Part shown: positions 35,991-45,558 of the stretch, piece after piece | How the letters are laid out: each line of letters opens with the position of its first letter | How positions within the stretch are numbered: the stretch's first letter is position 1 | Assembly (NCBI GenBank): GCA_021201825.1 | Contig: JAJQED010000037.1 | Location: 157,891-221,890, forward strand | Length of the DNA: 64,000 bases | Reading direction: 5' to 3' | Origin: Alistipes sp. | GTDB lineage: Bacteria > Bacteroidota > Bacteroidia > Bacteroidales > Rikenellaceae | Position numbers and translations under genes: made by a program | The notes under the pieces: model-generated | Told to the model about the DNA's origin: nothing | Databases searched by the model: none | What the model saw: the letters and a program-made list of their open reading frames with translations, nothing else

Positions 35991-37109
35991 TCATTTTGTG
36001 AGGGTTTTGAGGATTAGGGATGTTATGTTGTCGGCGGCTGAGGGTGTTGCCAGGGATGCGATGTTTCGGGCGAGGGATCTTTTGCGGGCCGGGTCTGAGG
36101 CCAGGGCCAGGGCGGCGGGTATGGCGTCCCGGGCGGCAAGGGCGTCGGGGATCAGGATTGCGGCGTCCCGGGCGGCAAGGGCCCGGGCGTTTTTGGTTTG
36201 GTGGTCTTCGGCGACGTTGGGCGAGGGAACGAATATCACGGGTTTTGCCACGAGGCAAAGTTCGGATACCGTGCAGGCTCCCGAGCGGGATATCACCACG
36301 TCTGCCGCCGCGTAGGCCATGTCCATACAGTCTATGAACGCTCCGAGCCAGAGGTTTGAGGCGTCGTGGCTGTCCATGAACGCGGCCATTTCGGTGTGGT
36401 AATAGTTACCGGTTTGCCAGATGGCCTGCGGGGCGTCGGGTCCGGCGAACGAGGAGATATTTGTCTTCATCATCTCGTTAAGGGTGCGGGTGCCGAGGCT
36501 CCCGCCGGTCACAAGGATAATGGGGCGGGCGGGGTCCAGTCCGAAATGTGCCGCCGCATCGGCACGGGATACCGGTTCCGCACCGAAACTCCCTCGCAGG
36601 GGATTTCCCGTTATGGTTATCTTCCCGGCAGGGAAATAGCGCTCCATGCCGTCGTAGGCGACGCAGATATGGCGGGCGCGTTTGGCCAGCAGTTTATTGG
36701 TGATCCCGGCGTGGGAGTTCTGCTCCTGTATTATCGTGGGTATGCCCATGCGCTGGGCCGCCCACAGGACGGGCCCGCTGGCGTAGCCACCGAAGCCGAC
36801 CACTATATCCGCCCCGAATTCCCGGATTATGCGGCGGGCCTGACGGATGCTGCCGGCGACCTTGAACGGCAGTTTGAGGTTGGCCATACTCAGCTTACGC
36901 TGTAAACCGGCCACGGGAAGCCCCTCGATGCGGTAACCCAGCGCCGGCACTTTCTCCATTTCCATGCGCCCCCGGGCACCGACGAACAGCAGTTCAACTC
37001 CATCCCCAAGCCTACGGCCCAGCGCTTCGGCCACCGCCACCGCCGGATATATATGGCCGCCCGTTCCGCCGCCGCTAAGTATTACCCTGTATTTCCTGTC
37101 CTGTTCCAT
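35991..37109 (-). CDS. murG: Lipid II synthase MurG (GlcNAc transferase)
   Basis: 372 residues, a GT28 glycosyltransferase adding GlcNAc to lipid I on the inner face of the membrane. The N-terminal motif GGTGGHIYPAVAVAEAL and the central GFGGYASGPVLWAA are diagnostic. The donor-site residues appear in SRSGACTVSELCLVAKPVIF (about 275). The last 60 residues are unusually Ala- and Arg-rich (ARDAAILIPDALAARDAIPA), with short repeats of ALAARDA coding. It lies 30 bp after ftsW and 6 bp before murC. Confidence 0.96.
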   Translation of the reverse strand: MEQDRKYRVILSGGGTGGHIYPAVAVAEALGRRLGDGVELLFVGARGRMEMEKVPALGYRIEGLPVAGLQRKLSMANLKLPFKVAGSIRQARRIIREFGADIVVGFGGYASGPVLWAAQRMGIPTIIQEQNSHAGITNKLLAKRARHICVAYDGMERYFPAGKITITGNPLRGSFGAEPVSRADAAAHFGLDPARPIILVTGGSLGTRTLNEMMKTNISSFAGPDAPQAIWQTGNYYHTEMAAFMDSHDASNLWLGAFIDCMDMAYAAADVVISRSGACTVSELCLVAKPVIFVPSPNVAEDHQTKNARALAARDAAILIPDALAARDAIPAALALASDPARKRSLARNIASLATPSAADNITSLILKTLTK

Positions 37110-37139
37110 TGCGATCGTTTTTGTTCCCGTCCGGCGGGC

Positions 37140-38432
37140 TTATTTCACCCCGTCCTCCTTGGCGGAGCCGAGGGTCTTCTCGGCCATCTGGCGGCTTACC
37201 CCGAGGATCATCCCCAGCGCAACGGAGGTAAACAGCATCGACGAGCCGCCGAGACTTATCAGCGGCAGGGTCTGCCCCGTGACCGGGAAGAGATTGACCG
37301 AGACCATCATATTGAAGATGGCCTGCAGGACTATCATTATCCCCAGACCGAGCACCAACAGGCTCGGGAACGCCCTCTCGCACTTCTGGAAGATTATCAC
37401 CGTACGGAAGAACAGCCAAAGGTAGAGCGCCAGCACTACGAACGCCCCGGCCAGGCCGTATTCCTCAACTATAAATGCGTATGCAAAGTCGGAATAGGAG
37501 TGCGGCAGGTTGGCCCTCTGTGTACTCAGCCCCGGCCCCTTGCCGAAGATGCCGCCGAAAGCGATGGCTATCTTGGCCTGTTCGACCTGCAGGTCGTCGG
37601 CGGCATGGACGTTGCCCTCGGCCAACTCGATCCCCACGAAATCCTTGATACGGTTTACCCACGTACGGGAGCGGCCTATGTCGAACGCGTTCATAACGAA
37701 CAACGCCACTATCATCAACAGGAGCACGGTCCTTACCAGCCTCCACAGCTCCCGCACCCTCACCCGGCCGATATAGAGCATTACAAGGCAGGAAAAGAAC
37801 GTTAGGGCGGCGGTCGAGAGGTTCGAGAAAAATATCGCACCGCATGCCAGCGCCACCGGAAGCAGGAGAGGCAGGGTCGTCTCATAGAAAACCTGCCGGT
37901 TCTGCCGTTTGCGCTGCTCGGTGAACTTACCGGCAAACAGCGGTACCACGGGCAGCAGCGGCGTCTTGTTGATGAGGGCCTGCCGCTTCGACAGTTCCCG
38001 GGCAAGCACCATTACAAGGGTTACCTTGATAAAATCCGAGGGCTGGAACGTATACCCCGTGCCGGGAATGCGAAGCCACCGCGAAGCATCGTTCAGGTTC
38101 ACCCCCACGAAGAACGTCATGGCCATTAGGGCCAACGAAAAAATGAACAGCAACCGGGCATACCGGGCGTAAGTCTGGTAGTTAACCTTATGGATCAGGA
38201 ATACGGCGCCAAAGCTGACAATGATGAATTTCAGCTGGTTAAGGAAATAATACGCAGTGTTGCCCCCCATATTCTTATAGGCCATCGATGCGGTGGAGGA
38301 GTAGACCACCAGCAGGGAGACCACGGCCAGCGCCGCTATGATTATCCACAGCGCGCGGTCGCCCCCGAACAGCCGTTCGGAGAGTTTGCGCCCGACGGGC
38401 GCCGTGGTTGCCGTTGCCGTTTGTGTCGCCAT
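37140..38432 (-). CDS. ftsW: Septal peptidoglycan glycosyltransferase FtsW
   Basis: About 430 residues of the SEDS family with roughly ten membrane helices, which polymerises lipid II at the septum with FtsI. Recognisable segments are LRIPGTGYTFQPSDFIKVTLV, here interrupted after LRIPG from the usual Ser/Phe-rich form, AFGGIFGKGPGLS, AFIVEEYGLAG, and GQTLPLISLGGSSML near the end. The first five codons of a longer frame to 38447 overlap murD. The ATG at 38432 forms a TAATG junction with the murD stop, which is the likely coupled start. The C-terminal tail is short. Confidence 0.94.
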   Translation of the reverse strand: MATQTATATTAPVGRKLSERLFGGDRALWIIIAALAVVSLLVVYSSTASMAYKNMGGNTAYYFLNQLKFIIVSFGAVFLIHKVNYQTYARYARLLFIFSLALMAMTFFVGVNLNDASRWLRIPGTGYTFQPSDFIKVTLVMVLARELSKRQALINKTPLLPVVPLFAGKFTEQRKRQNRQVFYETTLPLLLPVALACGAIFFSNLSTAALTFFSCLVMLYIGRVRVRELWRLVRTVLLLMIVALFVMNAFDIGRSRTWVNRIKDFVGIELAEGNVHAADDLQVEQAKIAIAFGGIFGKGPGLSTQRANLPHSYSDFAYAFIVEEYGLAGAFVVLALYLWLFFRTVIIFQKCERAFPSLLVLGLGIMIVLQAIFNMMVSVNLFPVTGQTLPLISLGGSSMLFTSVALGMILGVSRQMAEKTLGSAKEDGVK

Positions 38433-39811
38433 TATTCTCTGTTCCATTTAAATTCCGCCACCCACTCCTTGAACTGTCGGCCCCGATCCTCGTAATTGCG
38501 GAACAGGTCGAAGCTTGCGCAGGCCGGCGACAGTAATACCGTGTCTCCGGCGGCGGCGCATGCCGTTGCCGTGCGCATGGCTTCGTCCAGCGACCGGGTA
38601 TCGTATACCTGAGGTATCTTACCGGTGAACGCCTCGATGAGTTTGGAGTTGTCCACCCCCATACATACCAGCGCCTTGACCTTGCCCTGTGCTATATTTT
38701 TAAGTCCGCCGTAGTCGTTACCCTTATCCGTCCCCCCGGCTATCCACACCAGCGGGCCGGGCGTCCCCTCAATTGCGTACCAGGCGGCGTCGGTATTGGT
38801 CGCCTTTGAGTCGTTAATGAACCGTATACCGGCCACCGTCCCGGCCTCTTCCATCCGGTGTTCCACACCGGTGAACCGCCCCAGAACGGCCCGGATCGTC
38901 TCCGGGTCCACCCCGGCGGCCAGGGCGGCCAGGGCCGCGGCCATCGCGTTGGCGGTGTTATGGTTCCCCTTAATGCCCAGTGCCGAAAGCGGCATTTCTA
39001 ACGCAGTCCCGTTATAGACCGCATGCAGGTTTCCGCCCGACAACCAGGCTCCCGCCTGCCCCCGTGGCTCGCTGGAATCCTCCCGTGAGCGAAACGGCAC
39101 TTTCCGGGAAGCGATACCGCCGAACGCAGGGTCGCCGCATATCAGCGGGTCGATCCCGTTATAGATAAACACATCTTCGGGCCGCTGGTTGGCCGCTATG
39201 CGCATTTTGCTCGCGGCATATTTGCCCATATCATAGCCGTAACGGTCCAGATGGTCCGGGGTAATATTGAGCAGCAGGGCTATATCCGCCCGGAAAGAGA
39301 ACATCCCGTCCAGCTGGAAACTGCTCAGCTCCAGCACGTACCACTGCCTGTCGCATTCGGCCACCTGCGCTGCGTAGCTGTCGCCTATGTTCCCCGTGAG
39401 GGCCGCATCGTAACCGGCCGTACGGAGTATCTCGTGAATTAGTGTGGCGGTGGTCGTTTTGCCGTTGGAGCCGGTAATACAGACGGTCCTGCCCGTGGAG
39501 TACCGGCCTGCGAACTCGATTTCGGATATTACCGGGACACCCCTGTCGGCAAAGTGCCTTACCACCGGGGCGGTGTCCGGGATACCGGGGCTTTTGACCA
39601 CCAACTCCGCATCCATCTCCAGCACCTGCGAGTGCCCCCCCTCCTCGAACGGGATACCGGCAAGAGCAAGGGCTTCCCGGTACCGTGGAGCGAGTATGCC
39701 GCTGTCGGACAGGAACACCCTATATCCCTTAACCTTTGCAAGCAGGGCCGAACCCCACCCGCTCTCGCCGCCGCCCAGTATCGCTATGTTAGTCATCGTC
39801 TGTTCGTACAT
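38432..39811 (-). CDS. murD: UDP-N-acetylmuramoyl-L-alanine--D-glutamate ligase MurD
   Basis: 459 residues. It adds D-Glu to UDP-MurNAc-Ala. The N-terminal NAD-like domain has IAILGGGESGWGSAL. The P-loop is [13 protein letters not shown] near residue 112, with ELSSFQLDG and NITPDHLDRY following, and FINDSKATNTDA in the C-terminal half. All are standard MurD motifs. An internal ATG at 39796 (MTNIAIL) is also possible; AAGAGA just before the 39811 ATG favours the longer form slightly. A gap of 185 bp separates it from mraY, the largest space in the cluster, with no gene or clear promoter seen in it. Confidence 0.95.
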   Translation of the reverse strand: MYEQTMTNIAILGGGESGWGSALLAKVKGYRVFLSDSGILAPRYREALALAGIPFEEGGHSQVLEMDAELVVKSPGIPDTAPVVRHFADRGVPVISEIEFAGRYSTGRTVCITGSNGKTTTATLIHEILRTAGYDAALTGNIGDSYAAQVAECDRQWYVLELSSFQLDGMFSFRADIALLLNITPDHLDRYGYDMGKYAASKMRIAANQRPEDVFIYNGIDPLICGDPAFGGIASRKVPFRSREDSSEPRGQAGAWLSGGNLHAVYNGTALEMPLSALGIKGNHNTANAMAAALAALAAGVDPETIRAVLGRFTGVEHRMEEAGTVAGIRFINDSKATNTDAAWYAIEGTPGPLVWIAGGTDKGNDYGGLKNIAQGKVKALVCMGVDNSKLIEAFTGKIPQVYDTRSLDEAMRTATACAAAGDTVLLSPACASFDLFRNYEDRGRQFKEWVAEFKWNRE

Positions 39812-39996
39812 TTTCTCTTAAGGTCCTTTTCGAGAGCCGCCCCCTGCGTTCGCCATCTCTTCCTGCATACTATCATCCCACAAGCTGTAATTGCGACGGC
39901 GGCAGTTCGGCAGGCGCAGGCCATCCCCTGTTTATTTCCGGCCGGTGAGCATATCACGTTGCGTTATGAACCTCCCCGGGACAGCGGCAACTTCTT

Positions 39997-41238
39997 TCAT
40001 CGTATCTTGAGCGTTACCAGGGTTATGGCCGCCAGCAGCAGCTGGATGATCCAGAAGCGGACGGTGATCTTCGCCTCGGGGTAACCTTTGATCTGGTAGT
40101 GGTGGTGCAGGGGCGACATAAGGAATATCCTGCGACCCTCGCCGTATTTCCGGCGCGTATATTTAAAATAGGATACCTGTATTATGACCGACAGCCCCTC
40201 GACCAAGAACACCCCGCACAGGATCGGAAGCAGTAACTCCTTGCGGATAAGCAGGGCGAAAACGGCTATCATCCCGCCGATGGCCAGGCTTCCCGTGTCG
40301 CCCATAAATACCTGCGCCGGGTAGCAGTTATACCAGATAAAGCCTATCAGCGCCCCGAGGAACGCCGCCGCGAAGACCACCAGTTCCCCGCTCGCCGGTA
40401 TGTACATTATATTGAGGTAGTCGGCATAGATCACGTTACCGCCCAGGTAAGCCAGTATTCCCAGCACGAGTACCACCAATGCCGACACTCCCGCCGACAG
40501 CCCGTCCAGCCCGTCCGTCAGGTTGGCCCCGTTGGATACGGCCGTGATGATGAATATCGCCGCCAGTATATAGATCACCCACGTTGCCATGTCGCCCGCC
40601 TTGCCGGCCGGGGCGAACCAATGGTAATCGAACTCGTTGTTCTTCACGAACGGAATGGTCGTCTTCGTCTTGGTGCCCTCCTCGGACAGGTATACCGTGC
40701 GGCCGCTCTCGCCCCCCACCTGCGTAACCTCGGCGTCGGGCGACCCCGCATCCACTTTCTCCCGCACTACGATATTGGAATTGAAGCACATGAACGTGCC
40801 CACGATAATGCCGAGGCCCACCTGCCCGAATATTTTGAAACGGCCCTGCAGCCCCCCCTTGTTCTTGCGGAAAACCTTTATGTAATCGTCCAGGAACCCG
40901 ATGGTCCCGAGCCACAGCGTAGAGAGGATCATCAGCTGGACGTATATGTTCGTCAGGTTGCCGAACAGCAGTATCGGGATCAGCACCGACCCGAGGATCA
41001 CGATACCGCCCATGGTGGGGGTACCTTTTTTCTCCATCTGGCCCTGCAGGCCGAGGTTACGGATGTCCTCCCCTATCTGTTTGCGCCGCAGCAGGTCGAT
41101 GACCTTGCGGCCGAATATCATCCCGATCAGCAGGGCCAGGATTATGGCCATCGCCGACCGGAACGAAAGGTACTGGAACAACCCCGCACCGGGGATATCT
41201 ATCTTGCCGTCGAGCCATTTAACGAGGTGGTATAGCAT
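39997..41238 (-). CDS. mraY: Phospho-N-acetylmuramoyl-pentapeptide-transferase MraY
   Basis: About 413 residues with ten membrane helices. It transfers phospho-MurNAc-pentapeptide to undecaprenyl phosphate, giving lipid I. Motifs are [35 protein letters not shown] and MSPLHHHYQ. As in other Bacteroidota, an extra cytosolic loop of about 50 residues lies between helices ([19 protein letters not shown] and onward). The frame can be extended to 41292 only from a TTG inside murE. The ATG at 41238 ([11 protein letters not shown]), 34 bp after the murE stop, fits the usual N-terminus. Confidence 0.95.
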   Translation of the reverse strand: MLYHLVKWLDGKIDIPGAGLFQYLSFRSAMAIILALLIGMIFGRKVIDLLRRKQIGEDIRNLGLQGQMEKKGTPTMGGIVILGSVLIPILLFGNLTNIYVQLMILSTLWLGTIGFLDDYIKVFRKNKGGLQGRFKIFGQVGLGIIVGTFMCFNSNIVVREKVDAGSPDAEVTQVGGESGRTVYLSEEGTKTKTTIPFVKNNEFDYHWFAPAGKAGDMATWVIYILAAIFIITAVSNGANLTDGLDGLSAGVSALVVLVLGILAYLGGNVIYADYLNIMYIPASGELVVFAAAFLGALIGFIWYNCYPAQVFMGDTGSLAIGGMIAVFALLIRKELLLPILCGVFLVEGLSVIIQVSYFKYTRRKYGEGRRIFLMSPLHHHYQIKGYPEAKITVRFWIIQLLLAAITLVTLKIR

Positions 41239-41272
41239 TTCTAATAGTTTTTTTCTGAAGCTTAGGGGTTGT

Positions 41273-42736
41273 CTACTGTTTTCTTTCTTCAAAGATACCG
41301 AATGCCCGGCGGATTTCCTCGCGGTCGTCGAAATGGGATTTTACCCCTCCGGCGTCCTGGTAAGTCTCATGGCCCTTGCCTGCGACCAGCACGATGTCGC
41401 CTGGGCGGGCCATTGCCACGGCGGCGGCTATGGCCTGCCTGCGGTCGGTGATGCTCAGGTGCCGCATAGCGGGCTCGAGCCCCCGCTCCATATCGGCTAT
41501 TATCGCCGCCGGGTCCTCGAGGCGGGGGTTGTCCGAGGTGAGGATGGCGGTATCGCTGTTCAGCGCGGCGATGGAGGCCATTACCGGGCGCTTGGCCGCG
41601 TCACGGTTACCCCCGCAACCCACCACGGTGTAAAGCCGCTGCCCGGGGGTGCGTATATCGTTTATGGTACTTATCACGTTCTGCAGGGCGTCCGGGGTAT
41701 GGGCGTAATCCACGATGGCCGTAATCCCCTCCCGGGAGCGGATGACCTCGAACCGCCCGTTCACCGCGCCCAGCGCGCTGACGGCCTGCAACACCTCGCC
41801 CTTATCCGCCCCCAACAGCCGGGCCGTGGCATAAACGGCCAGCAGGTTATAGGCGTTGAACCGCCCTACGAAACCCGTCCAGAGCTCGCAGCCGTCCATA
41901 TCGAGCAGGGTCCCCTGGAAGTGGGTTTCCGCTATCTTGCAATTGAACGAGGCTTTACGGCGCAGGGAGTAGGTGTATTTTTTCGCACGGGTGTTCTGCA
42001 GCATGACCTCCCCGTTCCGGTCGTCCGCGTTGGTGAGGGCGAAAGCCGCCTCGGGCAGGCCGTCGAAGAACAGTTTCTTGGCACGGATATACTCGGCAAA
42101 AGTGCCGTGGTAATCCAGATGGTCGTGGGTGATATTGCTGAACACCCCGCCGGCGAACTCCAGCCCGGCGATACGTTGCTGGACAACGCTGTGCGAACTG
42201 ACCTCCATAAAGCAATATTCACAACCGTTGGCGGCCATCTCGGCAAGCATCCCGTTGATCCGCACCGCGTCGGGGGTGGTATGCGTGGAGCCGACCGTAC
42301 GGCAGCCCGTGCGGTACTCCACCGTCGATATCAGTCCGGCGCGGTAGCCCAGCCGCTCGAACAGGTCGCACAGTAGGGTGGCCGTAGTGGTTTTGCCGTT
42401 TGTTCCCGTGATCCCTACCAGCCTGAGCTTGCGGGACGGGTGGCCGTAGAACGCCGAAGCCGCCTGGCCGAGCGCGACGGCAGAATCCGGCACCGTTATG
42501 AACGGCACCCCCTGCGGCACCGCCTCCGGGAGCCGTTCGCAAACGACCGCCGCGGCCCCGTTGGCCACGGCCTGCGGGATATGTTCATGGCCGTCCGCCG
42601 TTGTTCCCCGCACCGCCACGAACAACCGGCCCGGGCCCGCCGTGCGGGAGTCGAACCCGACGGAGTCGATCTCCGCCCCGCCGTCCCCGGAGAGCTGTGC
42701 ACCGGGTATATCTTTAACTATATCTTCGAGTTTCAT
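41273..42736 (-). CDS. murE: UDP-MurNAc-tripeptide synthetase MurE (meso-DAP type)
   Basis: 487 residues. It adds the third residue of the stem peptide. The P-loop is [14 protein letters not shown] near residue 113, followed by [15 protein letters not shown] and [12 protein letters not shown]. The specificity motif is DNPR ([10 protein letters not shown]), which in characterised MurE enzymes marks use of meso-diaminopimelate rather than lysine. This indicates mDAP peptidoglycan, as expected for Bacteroidota. It starts 11 bp after ftsI. Confidence 0.96.
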   Translation of the reverse strand: MKLEDIVKDIPGAQLSGDGGAEIDSVGFDSRTAGPGRLFVAVRGTTADGHEHIPQAVANGAAAVVCERLPEAVPQGVPFITVPDSAVALGQAASAFYGHPSRKLRLVGITGTNGKTTTATLLCDLFERLGYRAGLISTVEYRTGCRTVGSTHTTPDAVRINGMLAEMAANGCEYCFMEVSSHSVVQQRIAGLEFAGGVFSNITHDHLDYHGTFAEYIRAKKLFFDGLPEAAFALTNADDRNGEVMLQNTRAKKYTYSLRRKASFNCKIAETHFQGTLLDMDGCELWTGFVGRFNAYNLLAVYATARLLGADKGEVLQAVSALGAVNGRFEVIRSREGITAIVDYAHTPDALQNVISTINDIRTPGQRLYTVVGCGGNRDAAKRPVMASIAALNSDTAILTSDNPRLEDPAAIIADMERGLEPAMRHLSITDRRQAIAAAVAMARPGDIVLVAGKGHETYQDAGGVKSHFDDREEIRRAFGIFEERKQ

Positions 42737-42747
42737 CCTTATAATTG

Positions 42748-44937
42748 TCAGATCGAAAGTGTGAGGTGTACCGTTTGGCCCCGGCGGATCTGTGTACCCT
42801 CGGCTACGGACTGCGAAGTTACCCGTCCTTTACCCGAAAAAGTGACATCGAGCCCCTTGCTTTCGAGCAGGAACATCGCCTCACGCAGGCCCATCCCCTT
42901 GACGGAGGGCACGGTGTCGTCGTCGTTGCCGGTCGTGGTATAGGCCGGCACCGGTGCGGCTTCGTCCTCCCCGGCAGGCTGGGCCGGCACGGGGTCTACA
43001 TAGAGCCACCGTTCGCCGCCACGGGTGAGCCTGAACGGCATCGTTATCTTATTTGCCACGATCCGCAGGGCTTCCGTCCGCCCGTTCTTGACCGATGAGG
43101 GGGCGGGAGCGAGCTTGCCGCCGGACTGGTCCACCGGGTCGTGCCACGAGGTGTTCGAAGCGTAAACCCGGTCGGCTATCGCCCGGAACACCGGGCCGGG
43201 GAGCGACGCCCCGTAATAGGTATTGCGGTTGCCGGGACCGTGGTAGGTCTTTATTGCGACGATAAGGCTGTATTTGGGGTTGTCGGCGGGGAAGTAACCC
43301 ACCATAGTGGCCAGATAGTTGCGGCCTCCGCGCGAATCTGTATAACCGCCGTTGTTGAACGCGATCTGGGCCGTACCGGTTTTGGCGGCAACGTCGTAGT
43401 ACGGATTTTTCAGCACCCGTCCGGTACCCTCATCCACAACGCTCCGCAGGCAGTCGCTCACGGCTGCAAGCGTCTGTTTGGAGCAGATGGCCGGGTTGAT
43501 AACCTCCGTGCCGAATTTCCTGACCGGCTGGCCGTAGCTCCTTATCTCCCGCACCAGCCTCGGCCGGACCATCCGCCCTCCGTTCGCCACGGCGTTATAG
43601 AGCGACAGGGTATGAAGCGGAGTCAGCTCGAGGGCATAGCCGTAGGACATCATAACCAGCGACGTACCGTCCCAGCCCGAACCCTCCGCCTTGGGATGTT
43701 TTATAAGAGGCGGCTGCTCGCCCGGTATCTCGATGCCGAGCGTGCCGCCCAGTCCCATTTTACTTATCTGGTCCACGAACCGCCCGGGGTTGTCCCCGTA
43801 GAATTCGTCCACGGCCTTGGCGAACCCGATATTGGACGAGACGTCGAACACCCGGCGCAGGGAGATCACTCCCTCCGGATGGTCGTCCACCACAGTCCGC
43901 CTGCCCACCCTGGCCCGGCCGTTCTCGCAGTCTATCTCCTTGTCCAAAGACATACGGGCATCGTCCAGCAGGGTAATCAGCGTCGCCAGCTTGAATGTGG
44001 AACCGGGCTCCAGCCGTCGGCCTATGGCGTAGTTGAAATCCTCGGCGAACGTGCCGGGCGACTTGCGGGTGATGTTGGCCATGGCGTGTATTTCGCCGGT
44101 GGACACCTCCATCAGCACCACCGTGCCCCAGTCGGCGTTGAGTTTATCGAGCTGTTTTTTCAGTTCTGTCTCGGCCACGTCCTGCAGGTCCACGTCGATA
44201 GTGGACACGACGTCCAGCCCGTTCACCGGCTCGATATTGTGCGGGTCGGCCACGGGGATGCGGAAACTCCCGGACACCCTCTGCATCAAGGTCGAGCCGT
44301 CGGTACCCCGCAGGTGGTCGTCGAACGCCCCCTCGATGCCCAGCCTCAACCCCGACTCGTTCACCATACCTATCGTCCTCTCGGCAAGCGTACCGTGCGG
44401 CAAAAGCCGGCGGTTCACCTTGACCTTGATATATCCTCCCCTGTTGGGGCCGAGCCGGAACAGGGGAAAGCTGCGTATCTCGCGCTCCTCCAGGTAGTTG
44501 ACCCGCCGGGGCGAGATAAGTTTGTAGCGGTTCGATGTCTTGTCCGCCCGCGCGTCGGTCAGCATTTTCCTGTATGCCGCCTGGGATTTGTCACCGAAGA
44601 AAGCGGATAGGTGGTAGGCCAGCGAATCCACGTTGTTATTGAACAGCGAATCGGCCATGCCGGCGGCGGCGAAGTCCATCCTGATCTCGTACGTCGGCAC
44701 CGAAGTGGCCAGTATCCGTCCGTCCCGGGCCAGTATATCGCCCCTCTCGGCCTCCACGGCGACCCGCTCGAACGTTATCCGTTTTGCTTTCTCCCGCAGC
44801 TCGGCTCCCTGCGGCCCGTACTGTATCCATACTATGCGCCCCATAATGGCCACCGCGATAAGCAGGAAAAGGAAGTAGAGCCACCTCACCCGGCGGAGTA
44901 TATCCCGTGCTATCTGCGACTTGCCCTGTGCGGCCAT
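42748..44937 (-). CDS. ftsI: Division transpeptidase FtsI (PBP2/PBP3) with C-terminal PASTA domain
   Basis: 729 residues, longer than enterobacterial FtsI. An N-terminal cytosolic and membrane segment (LYFLFLLIAVAIMGRIVWI) is followed by a dimerisation domain with ERGDILARDGRILATS. The transpeptidase domain has EPGSTFKLATL (active Ser near 313), a DVSSN box for SxN, and AAKTGTAQI (KTG near 519). The last 60 residues form one PASTA domain (PSVKGMGLREAMFLLESKG), as in many Bacteroidota FtsI proteins. It crosslinks septal peptidoglycan together with FtsW. It begins 2 bp after the ftsL-like gene. Confidence 0.96.
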   Translation of the reverse strand: MAAQGKSQIARDILRRVRWLYFLFLLIAVAIMGRIVWIQYGPQGAELREKAKRITFERVAVEAERGDILARDGRILATSVPTYEIRMDFAAAGMADSLFNNNVDSLAYHLSAFFGDKSQAAYRKMLTDARADKTSNRYKLISPRRVNYLEEREIRSFPLFRLGPNRGGYIKVKVNRRLLPHGTLAERTIGMVNESGLRLGIEGAFDDHLRGTDGSTLMQRVSGSFRIPVADPHNIEPVNGLDVVSTIDVDLQDVAETELKKQLDKLNADWGTVVLMEVSTGEIHAMANITRKSPGTFAEDFNYAIGRRLEPGSTFKLATLITLLDDARMSLDKEIDCENGRARVGRRTVVDDHPEGVISLRRVFDVSSNIGFAKAVDEFYGDNPGRFVDQISKMGLGGTLGIEIPGEQPPLIKHPKAEGSGWDGTSLVMMSYGYALELTPLHTLSLYNAVANGGRMVRPRLVREIRSYGQPVRKFGTEVINPAICSKQTLAAVSDCLRSVVDEGTGRVLKNPYYDVAAKTGTAQIAFNNGGYTDSRGGRNYLATMVGYFPADNPKYSLIVAIKTYHGPGNRNTYYGASLPGPVFRAIADRVYASNTSWHDPVDQSGGKLAPAPSSVKNGRTEALRIVANKITMPFRLTRGGERWLYVDPVPAQPAGEDEAAPVPAYTTTGNDDDTVPSVKGMGLREAMFLLESKGLDVTFSGKGRVTSQSVAEGTQIRRGQTVHLTLSI

Positions 44938-44939
44938 GC

Positions 44940-45551
44940 TTATCGGTGAATGGTTTTATTTGGTGCGAGCGATTCCCGCAGGGGCAGCCCCCGGCGCTCG
45001 ATCTCGCGTATTATATTGCTCTGGCGCGTCGCCCTCATTTTTTCGGAAGCGATGGTCATGGACTTTGCCCGAAGCTCCTTGACCTCGGTAGTCAGCCGTT
45101 CGTGCTTGCGGTGCAGGTGCTGCATCCGGAACACATTGCCGATATATATGAACGCCAGGAATGCGATAAACAGCAGGTAGGGATAGACCCTGCGCACCTC
45201 CTGCCTTGAAAGAATATTCCCCGAGAGGAACGACATAACGAACGCCCCGACACGGTTACCCCTTTTGCCTTCCGGCTCGTCCGGGACGCCGGCCTGCCCG
45301 GGTGGCACCCCGCCGTTATTTTCAGCCTCCATTTCGGCAAGCAGCTCCGCCCGGATGGCTTCCCGCTCGGCAGCCAGCCTCTCGCGCTCGCGCTCCTGCC
45401 TGCGGGCCTTACGGCCCCGGGTCCGCTTCTCGTCGGCCAACATCGGGTCCTGCGAGAGGTCCTTGCCCGGATAACGGTCGTACTCCCCGTCCCCGAGGAA
45501 TACTTCGTCCGGGTCCTGCGCTCCTATGTCAAATTTCTCTTTGGCCGCCAT
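44940..45551 (-). CDS. ftsL: FtsL-like division protein with long charged N-terminus
   Basis: About 203 residues, roughly twice the usual FtsL length. Residues 1-115 are cytosolic and highly charged, with an Arg/Glu-rich helix (RRQERERERLAAEREAIRAE) and a Gly/Pro linker. A membrane helix (YLLFIAFLAFIYIGNVF) and a short periplasmic coiled coil (LHRKHERLTTEVKELRAKS) follow, which is the FtsL pattern. Identity rests on position between rsmH and ftsI and this topology, since FtsL sequences are poorly conserved. The ATG at 45551 lies 7 bp after the rsmH stop; a longer frame would need a TTG. Confidence 0.85.
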   Translation of the reverse strand: MAAKEKFDIGAQDPDEVFLGDGEYDRYPGKDLSQDPMLADEKRTRGRKARRQERERERLAAEREAIRAELLAEMEAENNGGVPPGQAGVPDEPEGKRGNRVGAFVMSFLSGNILSRQEVRRVYPYLLFIAFLAFIYIGNVFRMQHLHRKHERLTTEVKELRAKSMTIASEKMRATRQSNIIREIERRGLPLRESLAPNKTIHR

Positions 45552-45558
45552 CTTCAAG

